Assembly (NCBI GenBank): GCA_005408345.1
Contig: SEMN01001007.1
Location: 62,001 to 126,000 of the forward strand
DNA length: 64,000 nucleotides
Direction: 5' to 3'
From: Macquaria australasica
Lineage: Eukaryota; Chordata; Actinopteri; Centrarchiformes; Percichthyidae
How positions within the stretch are numbered: position 1 is the stretch's first letter; every line of letters begins with the position of its first letter. The position numbers and the translations under genes are program-made. Positions 12,332 to 24,122 of the stretch are shown piece after piece. Below the pieces are notes generated by a model. That model was not told the DNA's origin. It made no database searches and was given only the letters and a program-made list of their open reading frames with translations.

Positions 12332-12360
12332 CCAGGAGGTGAAAGCTGATAACCTCCTGG
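12332..12360. other. Perfect 9-bp inverted repeat (hairpin)
   Basis: CCAGGAGGT at 12332-12340 is the exact reverse complement of ACCTCCTGG at 12352-12360, with an 11-nt loop between. No poly-T tract, gene end or transposon boundary sits next to it, so the role is unknown. A chance origin is plausible in a window this size. Confidence 0.7.
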
Positions 12361-15006
12361 CATGCTCAGAGGGTATTATTCAAACTCATGCAGGCAAAAA
12401 AGCATCAGAGATAGGCTGGTGGACTGTTGAGGTTTTCAAACAGGAACATGAGACCAACATGACAGGATCACGTTTTTCTGATTGAGGGTGTGGATTTATT
12501 AATCTGTGGCTGTTGACTGGGTTTTATTTTCTGTTAGACGATTTATATTCCTGCGGCATTCTTGAACTCTTTGAATCAGATTGCACCTTATCAGAAGAAA
12601 CGGACTGTGCAGAGCTATCTTAAGATACTGCAGCAGGCTGAGCTCTCGATCCACGTGCCGTTCGATAGGCACATTAGCCACATCATTATTGCAGGCCTAG
12701 TGACACTACCGCTACTTTGAGGTAACCCCCTGTTGTCAGGCTTGCAAAATATCTAATTGAAAACCAGATGTTTCTCTCACATAAGCATTAAAGAGGATTG
12801 ATCTTGAGCTGATTCCGTGCCCCCACTGTGATAATACAAAAATAAACAAGATGCTCTGGAGTACGCCAGATACAAACAGCTTTCCATTTCTCTGTCAAAA
12901 AAAAAAAGAATCTTACACCTAAATGTGTCACATCTTTCAGTTTCTCTGAGGTTTTATCACAGATGAGAAACGATAACCTTATATGTTCCATGACTCATTT
13001 TTCTGACGTTTCAGCCATATTAAAAGATGTGATGGAACTGGCTGTTGCCCAAAGCTAGAATTTATTCAGACAGACAGAGTAATTTTGTCTTGTGTGCACC
13101 TCCAGAATGGTCCCTGTGATGAGCCCTGTGTCACTGCCCACCCATTTGCTGATAGCCCACTGGTCACTCACCAACTCTCTCATTTTCTCTCTGCAGGCCT
13201 TTGAAGCCCAAGACTGAAATTAAAGATCTGCAGATATAATCCTTTCCTTGCAGCACTTGGGTCTTCTTTTTCCATCTTGCTCAGCAGTTTAATTCCACAG
13301 ACTTTGCTTCTCACACTAATGTGTATTTTTTGCACAGTACTGTAACTTGTATCTTATTGTATGTTACACATGGAGATGCATAATCTATGAATCTATGAGG
13401 ATCATCTGCCACACCAAATGGTAACATCTTTACTTGATTTCCCCAATTGCCCATTGGGTTTACCTTCTCTCAAAAAGCTAAATAGCCTAACGTTTCTTAA
13501 GGTTAACAAATGATGTTATTGCAATCATAGCAAATTTGAACATGTTCCAATGTATAAGTGAGTGGTTACATTTTAAATGAATAAACGGTCTGCCGGCATG
13601 ATGTATTTCTACGAAAAATATATCATATGTTAATATTTTGTCCGACATTGGTTATTTTTTACAGGTATGTTTTATTTAGCTTAAAGGTTTTGGCCAGCTT
13701 AGCAAAAAAGTAACTTTTTGCTATTGCTAGAACTTTTTCATGTGCTGAGTTTTTGTGACCGCCAACTACAGATAATAATCCCAGAATGACAGAATAAAAT
13801 ATATCTCCTGCCTGCAGTGCATTTCCTGAAAGCTAAACGTAAGAGCTATTGATTGAATTTGGATGCACATCTGATGGCTTTTATAATTGTTAATATTGAT
13901 GGCAGTGCAGAATATTACATTGAAATTTGCAAGAACACAAGCGGTGAAATTACTTTCTGTCTGCTGCCATGCTGTTAAAAGCATTAAAGTGTATTTATAG
14001 AGTGCAGACATTGTCTGTCTTCCTTATTATGTGTATGAATCAGCAGACAGTCTCCTCTAACAAGTCAAATCATGTCTTTCCCTTATATTCTACACTGATT
14101 GATTAAAGGAATACACCTATCCTTTCCTAGTTTTATTATCTTATTGTTGTTTCGATGATGTCATGCAGTTATAGGAGATGTATGACACACATGTCCTTTT
14201 ATGTGGACACCATGATGTTACCTCATAAAAACTGCATTGTAATCTTTATGATCACATCTGTTCACACACAAAACACAAAGAATGAAAAGGTTTAAATGAT
14301 CCTCAAAATATATAAACACAGAGAAACAAACCAAATGGTGGTCTATATGGAAGGTCAGAATCCCATATGTTTCTAAATGGCATACACAAAACATGTAAGT
14401 ACAGTATGTGGTTCTTAACTACCATATAGACAACATATTCCTACACAGTACACACAGAATTGCACAGTTTATAACATAATGTTCATGAATTTTTGTGCAG
14501 AGATAGTCCTCCTCTGACGCTACTCAGACTTTGGCCCTACAGGCACATGTGTGAATGAAATATATAGACAAAGGTGTAAGGAGTGTGCATAGTCAAAAAT
14601 AAAGACTGAAAACTATGATATACTAAAAAGTACTCTTAGAGAAATGGTGGTTAGGCCAAAAGACCACTCTGTATAGTAGCATTACAGTAGCGAGAAAGAA
14701 AAACATAAAGCAGGCTATCTGAAGATAATCATCTGTCGGAAGAGCAACACATCTACTCTCCTGCAAACCCTAGTTGTTGTAAGTGTATTGATTATACACT
14801 TGTGGTTTTAGGAGTATAATATGATTATATTCAGTGACATTTATTGTAACAAAGAGCGAACATTTCCAATCCAATTATAGCACTTGCAGTTTTACTGGGT
14901 ATTCTGCAGATGCAATTGAAGGCTGAATTCCATGTTGTTGGTGAGAAAAAAAACAAAAAAAGATGTTTAAACTACAACAAAGATTGCATCCAACCTCTGT
15001 CCCACC

Positions 15007-15027
15007 TGTGTGTGTGTGTGTGTGTGT
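15007..15027. repeat. (TG)n microsatellite
   Basis: About ten uninterrupted TG units. Confidence 0.95.
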
Positions 15028-18001
15028 AATTAGCTACAATAGCTAGCTACTTGAATAAAAATATCCTTCACCGACTAATAATTAGTTTTTTTGCTTAAGT
15101 AATGAAATTACATGCCAAAGTAGCATGGGGTTACACTGATGATGATGATAGTGCTTTATGAATATGTTTTCAAACTAACATAAAACCTCACACCATTTTG
15201 TGTGTTAACTTGTAATGTCAAAGTGTGATGTTATTACACTTTTGACTGCACTTCTGACCACACCCACCATCACGGATGAGTGTGGTGGGGAGGCGTGGTC
15301 TGCATTCATGATCACGCCTACTGTAATGCCAGGACGCACTCAGAAGCAGCATTTTTTCAGTTTTGTCAAATCTAAGTGTGATCCAGCTCAATCACATAAA
15401 CAAACTTGGAACATAAAATACATACTAACCCCAGGTACACAGCGAGTCAGCACTGTGACATCTGTTACAAGATCCTTACTAACTTTTGGAGCACGATGGT
15501 GACTGGCTTAAAAGTTTATTTTCATACTCTGCCCCTATTTCAAAGTTGTTTTTGTTGTTTTTTTCCATCAATCCGAAACCAAGAGTGGCCTTTTGTGTCA
15601 CTCCTCCCTGATAAATTTATGCTAATAAGCTGCTGGCAAATAAATCATGAAACATAAATATAAGTTAATAGGCACCAACAGAAAGCATGTGTCTCTCTGC
15701 AAACACTTTTAATGATGTATTCCTTTGAAATAAAGAAATGAAATCACCCGCCTCAGGCGATAGTCTGGAATAGCCTGAGCGCGATGCAGTCAGCATTTCA
15801 AAATGTCCATTCGGTTTTGTACATTTACTTTGCATTCATTTACATAGTCCAAGAAAAACAACATTTCCTATAAATCCATTTCTTTTTCTGTCATCACCCA
15901 AATTTTGTTTGTTTGTTGATTTATCAAGTCTGTTTGCATGTATGTGTGCGTGATTACTTGCAGTCAAAAGCCCAGAAATAGCAATCTGTCATAAATACAA
16001 CAGTAAACAAACCCTTTTATTTCAATAACTGGTATTTGTTGTTTACAGACAGCAGATTGGGGGGTGCAGTGTTCTGGAAACATTCACTCAACAAGGGGTT
16101 GGGTTTAATGATCATATTGTAGGTGACACAGCGGATGACAATATAATTACATAAACAAGTAATTTGGTTAACTTATTGCTGAATCATCAAGCATCCCAAC
16201 TGGAGGATTGAGACTCTGATAGTAACATAGTGGCAGAGCAGCTGTGTCACCTTCGGGTGTCCTCAGAGTGTGACAGAAGGAGATTTTTTTTTCTTTCATT
16301 ATTACTTTGTAAAATTGCTGAGGTAGTCTATATGTTGACAACACTGTGGAATTGTTTTCCACATTACTTTTTTGACCTTGTAGATATTTGCATCGACTCT
16401 TTGCTCTCTAGATACTGATGATCCAAGAGGTGTGGTTTGGGAGCGTAGTTGATTTTAAATTGTCCTTAAATATTCCTGTGGTGTCCTGAAGCTCAAGGTA
16501 ATGGAGAGTCTTTATTTTCTACCAGGACTCTTGCAGCACCACTGGGGTTGTTTTCTTGCGTGGTAAATCCTTGTTGTATAGGACCAGGAAGGATGTCAAT
16601 TATATTAGGCATTTTATCACACAGGACAGGCCTGGAACATTTTCTGCAAATTTGTGAAGCACATGCGCTAAACCGTGGCTTTGAATGCTGGCACAAAAGC
16701 TGGATTCAATTCGTTCTCCATTCAGCAATCAATTCAGCAAAGTGGATATTATTCAAAATTCAAAAAACTGAAAAGCTTTTGGCATGAAAAGGTTGTCACA
16801 ACGAACCAGGAGATATCAAAATGAATGCTCGACCATTAGCAAATGAGGCAGTTTCTATTTACAATTTGAATTGATTGGACTGAAAGCGAATCAACCCTGG
16901 CTGGCACACATGGACATCAGTGACAGTAACCTGCCTTCCACAGCTTTAGAAGGAACAGAAATGCTAAACCTTGTCTATTTTTAGCACTGATGAGTGAAAT
17001 AAATGTGGCTTATTGCCATCATAAAGGTACTGTGATTATGAAATGAGTGATTTAGGGACGGCTGATAGCACCCTCAGAATGATAATTTATTTTTCATGTG
17101 GTCGCTTCTGTATGAGACCAGAAACATCCACATTTTAACAAGGCAGCCAGTCAAAGTGGAGACAGCCTAGCTAGGAATAGGAGGTTGAGTAGGCTTGAAA
17201 ATGAGCCCGTTGATAGATAGTTAAAACCATGTAACTTAGCAAGTGCTGCCATGCATGCGATCCATCTCATTATCCTCAGAGCAGAGATTTTATCCTGCTG
17301 CCACTGCAGAAGTGCCTCCATGCTGAGATGTAGCTGTTGGATCCACAGTTTGCAAAGATAATGCAATCACAACACTACTGCACAGTTTCAACTTGAGCTG
17401 AGAGCCACAAAAATCAAGGGTGAACGGATTAGTATAGCCTTGAATATGGGGAAATATAAACAATCGAGAACGTTGTGGAGTAAATTAGAGAAACGGACAG
17501 GGCAGATTCTGCTGGCTAAGTGCATCAGTTGAATTCACATTTTTAAGTAAGTAATAATTAGGTTTTAGATACTAAAGATGAAATCCTAAATTCAGAAACT
17601 CAATTAGAAAATAACCATTTTAATTCCCACTTCATTGTGTGTATGTGAAAGTATGTTGTTGAGCCAATGAAAAACATCTTTCCTGTCAACTCAGCTTGCT
17701 GCCACAATAGCTCTTTCTTTGCTTACTAGCACATAAGCTAAGGCTAATGCTCACTCATTAGCGGCAGCTAGCTAGCAGACAGAGGTCAGTTGTATCCCCG
17801 CAGATATAACTGTGTGCCAATGCAGTATACTGTGAGTTGTTATTCACTCATTGTCCAGCTACCTAGTTTACTCGTCTATTGTAGTAGGTGAGTTGTAAGA
17901 TGTGACTTTATTAGAGATTGATTTCCTCTTTAGGTTGGAAACAGTGACATTTTCCTAAACGTTCCCTGAAGGAAAGAATTATCCAAAGTCTCTCACAATC
18001 A

Positions 18002-18005
<4 letters not shown>

Positions 18006-18032
<27 letters not shown>
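18006..18032. repeat. (CA)n microsatellite
   Basis: About thirteen CA units, uninterrupted. Confidence 0.95.
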
Positions 18033-21000
18033 GGGCAACACACATGAACCCGCATGCACAAGTACATCATCTTTCCTGAAACACGTCAGGATTCATAAAT
18101 AAAAGACTGAATACCTGCTCAGTACTCGCAATTTGAAATGCTGTCGGCTACAGTATGTCATCAGTATTTCATTTTTGTGTTTTAGCTTGGATTTAAAATT
18201 TAAAAAAAAAACAGAACAGCCCTTTGCATTTGGCTTGACAAAGAAAAATCACCAGGTTTTCTCACAGTAACAAGGTCTTTTGTTATGATTAGGAGACATT
18301 TTCCATTAGTTTCCATTCTTATGAAAAAGGATGTAGGATCATAAAGGTTTGTTTTTTCTCATTACTAAGAACCTATATGGATCCTTACACCCTTGTCTTA
18401 CCCTATAAAACATCTCTGCTTCAGCCACATAATTCAGTATCAATAACTATGACATGATACAAGTAATCACTTTTGTTACAGAACTAAATACAGTGAAATA
18501 ATCAGTTTAAGCTGGTTATTTGAAAACTACAGGCTAATACAGTACATTTGGTAGATTTTGCCTTCGTTAGTCGAGTATGTCTGAATTTCTACCATGTTGA
18601 AGGCAGTATATAATGCTTACATTATACTAAAAAGTCAAGAATTGATGTGGGAGACCACCTTATAAAGGTGTAAAATAGTATCAGCTTCACTCTTAAATGT
18701 TAACATTCTTTGTCTCAAATCAGGCACCAAAATGGAGCTGCTAGTAAACACACGGAGGCCTGTAAAAGGTTAAATTTGCTTCAATTCATTTCACTTTATT
18801 ACAACATTATTTATCCTGTATAGGACAGTTCAAGGGATCCCATTAAATATGCAAGCAACATTAACGATTACACATAGAATATATTGTACATTTCAGACAG
18901 ATGACAGATAGCAGAGCCCAGATGTTTCCATCTGCATATTTGTCCTATTTAAGTGCAGTACCTGGGCAGAGGTCAGGTGTCAAATGCATATATATATATT
19001 TAAAATACCTTACCATTGTCCACTGTTAGAAACCTCATAGAATGACTTATTTAAATTTTCATCTTTGGCCACAAAGGTATTTTCCCTTCAATGTGTCCAA
19101 CACTGAGGTACCAGAGGTGAGAGGAGCATGAATGACTTGTCATCTAATGTTTTCTGGGCTTCTCTTTAGAGTTAAACTCTCTAAGACTTCCTATTTTCTT
19201 TTTCCAGTGACGAGCACATGCTGCCAATGCCAGAGAGCCAATTTTTGTCCCTTTGATTGATATTTAAAGAAAAAAGATAAAACGCTGTCAATAAAAACAC
19301 TGAAAGGTTGATAAGACCTTTCCATTCACTCTGAAGGAGATTAGCTGCCTCATACTGTGCAGTGTTGGCTTTTCTCTTCTATGCTGCGTTTGTGTCTTTG
19401 GGAACATGGCATTTCTTTGGTATTTTAGCTCCATTGGCTGTAAATATGGCAAAATCCACTACCACTGTGGTCCAGTTTGGTTGGGAGCTGCAGGCTATTG
19501 CGATGTTAGTCCTGTTACAGTACTTATGTCTACAAATGATCTATTATCATCTGTGTTCCTGTCTATCAACTGCTGGGAGATGGAACAACACTTTTTAAAA
19601 AAATAATGATTTAGTGTTTGCTTCTAGCCATCATTATGGAGAATGTAGGATTGAAGACATTACCAGCCTAAGTCTGTTGGGTGAAACAAATACTATTCAC
19701 TGTATCAAGTCATTACTTTAAAATGGTCAGTAAGTTGTTTGCAACAATAAATTGTACAGCAATCAGTTAAAAGCAGCCTGGCAGCGGTGTTAGCTGTTTC
19801 CAGATGTTAATATGCTGCATTCATGAAGTCTGCTTTCTGCCTGAGGATCATATTTTCTAAGATTTTCACATGTTAAGAGATAAATGTTGAAAATAATTTA
19901 GTGCTGTAGATCTGTCTTTGTTCAGAACAAATACAGAGAGCTGGGGACTATTTCTATAGGACATAGATTTCTCTATCACATTTTTTTCAGGCCAGGGAAA
20001 CTAACAGTTTTGGATCAAAAGAGTTGTCTGCTCTCCAGGGAAGCAGACTTGGGTCAGGCCCAATGCAGATTTCATGCTATTCTGGACTGCTGAAATCCTG
20101 GATTCTCTTTCGCTCATCAGCACTTTGCCAAAGTTCTGCCATCATTTTTGTGCTCACAATTGCAAGTTTGTGACAGCTTACATTAGGTCACAAACACAAC
20201 AGATGTCATGTTTTATAAATTAGTGTTTGCATCACTGGCCGAGGTGATGACAGAATATGGGACTGAAGCAGATTAGACTCACACCCTATGTCACAGTTAT
20301 TGATATATGACATAATGTAAGTGAATTAGGAAGTTTTTCTGCATGGCTTTAGTTTAAGAAATGTGCCTATTGAGTTTTATGGGGATGTAATGAATTAGAT
20401 TTTATTTTACTTTCCCCCCTAAATTGTTAACAAGAAGCCTTAAAACAGCCTTGAAATTATTTTTCAAAATAAGAACAAATGAAAGTCACCAAATTAGATC
20501 TTTTAATTCCAAGAAAAGATTACATGATAAATGTGATCATTTTTCTATGCAATACAATGTTTGAAGTCTGATTCGACATGTAGTCTACTTCTGTATTTGT
20601 TGTGGAAACTAATATTCTAATAATCTGTACTGCTTGAAAGAAAGTAGCTTATAGTGTATCACTGTCTCTGCATTTTTTTAAATAAATACATTAGTAATGC
20701 TGTCATCAGCAAAATATCAATTACTTTCTGTCTGCAGTGAAATGCATCACCGTTTATTTGACATAATGACATTGATGTATTAATCAGAAACACTTCATCA
20801 GTTACCTTTAATGGGCCTACCCTATAATTTAGCCATCGCTACTTTTTCTTATCTCCAAATATTCATTATGCAGAACAGTTCCTAAATCTCCACAGTGGCT
20901 CGGGCCTCGCCTTGAGCTCTGGCACAAGCTGTAGTTCAGAAGTGTATCAAATTTCATCAGCTCGCCTGTAAATCAATCACAACCTCGGCCGCTCGATGAA

Positions 21001-21130
21001 GGGGGCATCGGAGTTAATGCACCAAAGGCAAGAGGCAAACCCGGAGTTTTTTAGCTATTATCTGTCATGGAAAGTTTGTCCAAGCGTGGGAGCTTTTTGT
21101 CAGGATGCCGAGATTCCAACTCAAACAGCT

Positions 21131-21330
21131 TCGCACACTCGCTGTGAGTGCAACCACTGTAGACCAATGGGGCAATTACTAGTTAAGTTCCTTGCTCAAG
21201 GGCACATTTAAGGAAGTTGTCCTTGAAGGAGAGGATTTTATGTTCCCTTCCTGATGTCCAAATTGGACTACTACCCATCTTTTAGTACCTCCAGGCTGCT
21301 GCTGCACTGACCTTTCAAGGTTTATGAAGT
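21131..21330 (-). mobile_element. Possible degenerate SINE remnant
   Basis: On the minus strand the segment reads GTGCCCTTGAGCAAGGAACT followed by TAACTAGTAATTGCCCC. This resembles the CCTTGAGCAAGGCACTTAACC core of fish SINEs and is similar to the core at 7632-7651. No clear tRNA-like head is visible, so the boundaries are approximate. Confidence 0.4.
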
Positions 21331-22984
21331 TAAGTGATTATCTTCCAATTGATAAAATGTAGTGTAAAATTGACATTGTTTATTCATGCTGTATATTTAA
21401 TTCATAGCTCTAGAAAAACTCTTGCTATCTTGCGTGATACCCACTAGACAGCCAATACACAGTAATAGATTCCAGCTGCAAACTACATTCAGTTGACATG
21501 ATTCAATTGGCTAAAACCATTACTTTGGGATAAGTGCACCGAATTTCAAACAGCAGCCCTTTTGTTTTTCTTTGCAGTCTTGTATTTGACAGTGAAATGT
21601 CAAGCCCTGAGTTTATCTGTATGCTCCAAGTAGCCTACGAATGCACCACTCTGCTTTTATTGTATTCAACAGGATTGTAGGCATGTTTATTAACTGCACA
21701 TCCTTCACTTAGAAAGGATAGTGCATGTTGTATGTGGTTTTCCACTTTATACAGTATGATTTATGTGGCCGTGCCCCAAACACTACACTGACCCTAATAA
21801 CCAATTGGCACAGTGCTGTTTTGTCATGCCCGGTAATTTCTCTTGCTGTTCAGCAGATAATTCTGTGGTGATGATAGTAAATCATGACCAAAGACAGGAT
21901 TTTGACCACATGCAAACCTGCAAACTCAGAACAACACAATCGCCTGTGCAATATTAAGCATGTTGGTCCTGGTCTATTGCAATTATCTGCAGAACTACTG
22001 TCCACAAGAGGGAAGTGTTATCACATTCATCCTCCCATTCATTTGCAGGCGGCAGCACCTTCACAGGCCTGATCTTGTTTGCTTACTTCTGGAGAAAAAG
22101 ATTAAATGGTTGAGGAGGAAGGAAGAAAGGAAGGAAAAGGGGGGTATGGTTAGTCAGCTCTCACAGATGGCTCATGAGGTAAAATAGACCCCTCTGCCCT
22201 CTATGCACACGCACACACATTCATAGTTGGAGATGAAAGGAAAATCTTTCAATTACTTCCATAAGTGATTTCATTCCTCTAAGATCATCATAAGAAAAGT
22301 CTTCCTCCAGTGTCCCTTCCCCTATTTAATTTACAAAACGTTACCTCACTATGAGAATATGCAGCCTAAACCTGACTATTTGGATCATATTTTAGCTTTC
22401 ACTGCCCCACCCTGATTTATTTGTTAGACTTGTGGTTCACATGCGATCTGGGGTGCTGCCTGCAGGGCTCATTGAGGGGATCCCTGATGGGGCCCTGCAG
22501 ATGAAAAACACTATACATTCTCACTTATTTAACTAATTTGAGGTTAGTGATGTAATAATCAATACATGCTGCTGTGTTGTTTTTGGGTTACACTGCCAGC
22601 GTCCGCCTGCCTGTAAGGTGGTTCTCAAAATGTGATATGCTGCTCTTTTGGTCGTGGACATGGGGGAGAAATTAGGAAAATTGACAAAATAAAATAAAAA
22701 TGTAAATATAACCATTTATTTAAGGCTCCACAATGTCAGTTTTGGTTGTGATTCTCAGTTCCCTTCAGGCTCTAATGTCTTCTGTGGGTCCTGTGGGATT
22801 TCAACATGTGAGTGGTGTTTCACATTGCATTGCTTCACTTCAGCATGATTGTACACGCTGTTACCCTGCTCCTGTCACTTCCCCACCCTGTCTATTCGGA
22901 ACTATCTCGAATTCCTCCTAAAATCGTTTTATTTTTTTTAACACCTTCTGCTCCAAACGAGTCCTTTTAAAGACCTTTGACGTA
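21331..22984. other. No supported gene; region upstream of the CpG-rich island
   Basis: This is non-coding DNA directly upstream of the putative promoter. A patch at about 22440-22640 has phrases such as GGGGATCCCTGATGGGGCCC and GTGGTTCTCAAAATG. These recall hAT-like fish repeats, but no paired ends were found. Nothing else can be supported. Confidence 0.5.
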
Positions 22985-23975
22985 CAAGAAAAGTTCGGCG
23001 GTCACTTCCTCGCTCTGGGGGCTACCAGCAGCCGCTGCTGTAGTTTTTTTTTTTTTTTTTTTTTTCCCAGGCGATGCTTTTGCATTTTGCAGGACAATCC
23101 AGGCTCCTCCCTTGCACAACGTCACCCGATCCCGATCTCTCCCGAAGCGTCAGCGATAGTCAGCAACACACTGTGGTGGCAGATCAGCGGGGCGGTGCGC
23201 AAAGCGGGATAAAGCTACACTGTATTTCATCCAAAAAAAAAAAAAAACGAGAAAAGGGGGGCGCATCCCACCATTTCCAGAGTTACAACTTCACCGGCCT
23301 GGTGTGCTGATCTCTCCGGCTGGCCGTGGCTGCAGACAGGGAGAACCGGGAACTTAAGGAACTAAAACAGGGACGGTGCCAGCAGCAGATTATCTGTTAG
23401 GCGCTGTGACAATTTTGCAGACGGAAGAAAAAGGCGACATTTCCCCGGAGGAAATCTCCAAGTGTTGGAAACTTCCCAGCGCAGCATCGATCGAGGACCT
23501 CCCGCCCACTTTACCTCTGATCCACAATCCTGGAAAGGGGGGGAGAGAGAGTTCTGCAGCCCGCTGCGGTGGATGGAGCAACAAAGGCTAGATGGTTAAA
23601 CTAGAAGAGCTGCTTTGATAAGAACACAACTCTCCTTTCTCTCCTCGCCTGCTGTTTCCTAAAAGACTTCATCACCTAAACGGCAAATCTGCAACCGCTT
23701 GGATCTCATTTTGGGGACCCGGCCAGGTTCTACTTAGTGCAAACTCTCCGCGAGCCAGGGAATCGCCGCAGACGTGAAATTGATGCTTTGGTACGGAGAG
23801 GCGCACCACCGATCCTCTAGTTTTGCCAAAGTCTCCTACTGCTCAGTGAGGGAGGTAGACTAGTTCGGGCCGAAGTGGGATTTGCAGAAGTTACATGCTT
23901 GGTCTTTGTCGTCTCGAGTGAGCCCTATTCATCCACTCTCAGGTTATCAGACAAGATCCGGATAGTTGAGGAACC
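22985..23975 (+). promoter_or_regulatory. CpG-rich island: promoter and 5' leader of the gene starting at 23976
   Basis: CpG dinucleotides are dense here compared with the flanks, for example in AAAGTTCGGCGGTCACTTCC, GCGGGGCGGTGCGCAAAGCG, and between 23450 and 23820. No clear TATA box is visible, as expected for a CpG-island promoter. The start site cannot be placed precisely. The leader downstream contains ATGs at 23074, 23573, 23592, 23783 and 23895, each opening a short frame that stops before 23976. A 22-nt T run at 23044-23065 followed by CCCAG looks like a splice acceptor, so part of the leader may be a spliced 5' exon. The assignment as promoter rests on composition plus the signal-peptide exon that follows. 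Confidence 0.65.
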
Positions 23976-24027
23976 ATGGCGATGTGTGTGGGGATGTGGA
24001 TACTCCTGTTAGCGCTGCACGTCCAAG
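23976..24027 (+). CDS. First coding exon of a secreted or membrane protein (signal peptide), gene not identified
   Basis: An ATG in a strong context (A at -3, G at +4; AACCATGG) opens a 17-codon frame plus one base: MAMCVGMWILLLALHVQ. A short polar start, the hydrophobic core MWILLLALHV and a following Q/G make a typical cleavable signal peptide. The frame runs into CCAAG|GTAAGC, a near-consensus splice donor, leaving phase 1 (one base of the next codon). Signal-peptide exons ending in phase 1 are common in extracellular multidomain genes such as immunoglobulin-superfamily adhesion proteins, VSTM2-like proteins and Eph receptors. None can be chosen from 17 residues. The exon lies at the end of a CpG-rich leader, and no convincing domain exon was found in the following 40 kb, so the first intron is probably very long. 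Alternative in-frame ATGs occur at codons 3 and 7, but codon 1 has the best context. Confidence 0.7.
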
Positions 24028-24107
24028 GTAAGCCGCAGAAATAGACCTCAGCAGGGAATCATCTGAGACAAATGTGCCTTATTTTATCATCACCTCCCTG
24101 CTCCATA

Positions 24108-24122
24108 GTGTGTGTGTGTGTG
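24108..24122. repeat. (TG)n microsatellite
   Basis: Seven to eight TG units in the presumed intron, about 80 bases after the donor. Confidence 0.9.

Larger units (their letters stand above)
10701..21130. other. No supported gene; intergenic-type DNA
   Basis: About 10 kb of non-coding DNA. The short frames have no family resemblance. It contains (TG)n at 15007-15027, (CA)n at 18006-18032, a short (TA)n near 18987-19000 and two inverted repeats (12332-12360 and 15217-15246). A possible LINE 3' remnant lies around 18780-18905: TTCAATTCATTTCACTTTAT, then a TTATCCTGTATAGGACAG block. That last identification is weak. Nothing else can be supported. Confidence 0.55.

Noticed and set aside
23376..23591. 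72-codon frame in the leader as a coding region
   Set aside because: It begins with GTG, not ATG, and lies in the 5' leader; vertebrate translation is unlikely to start there.
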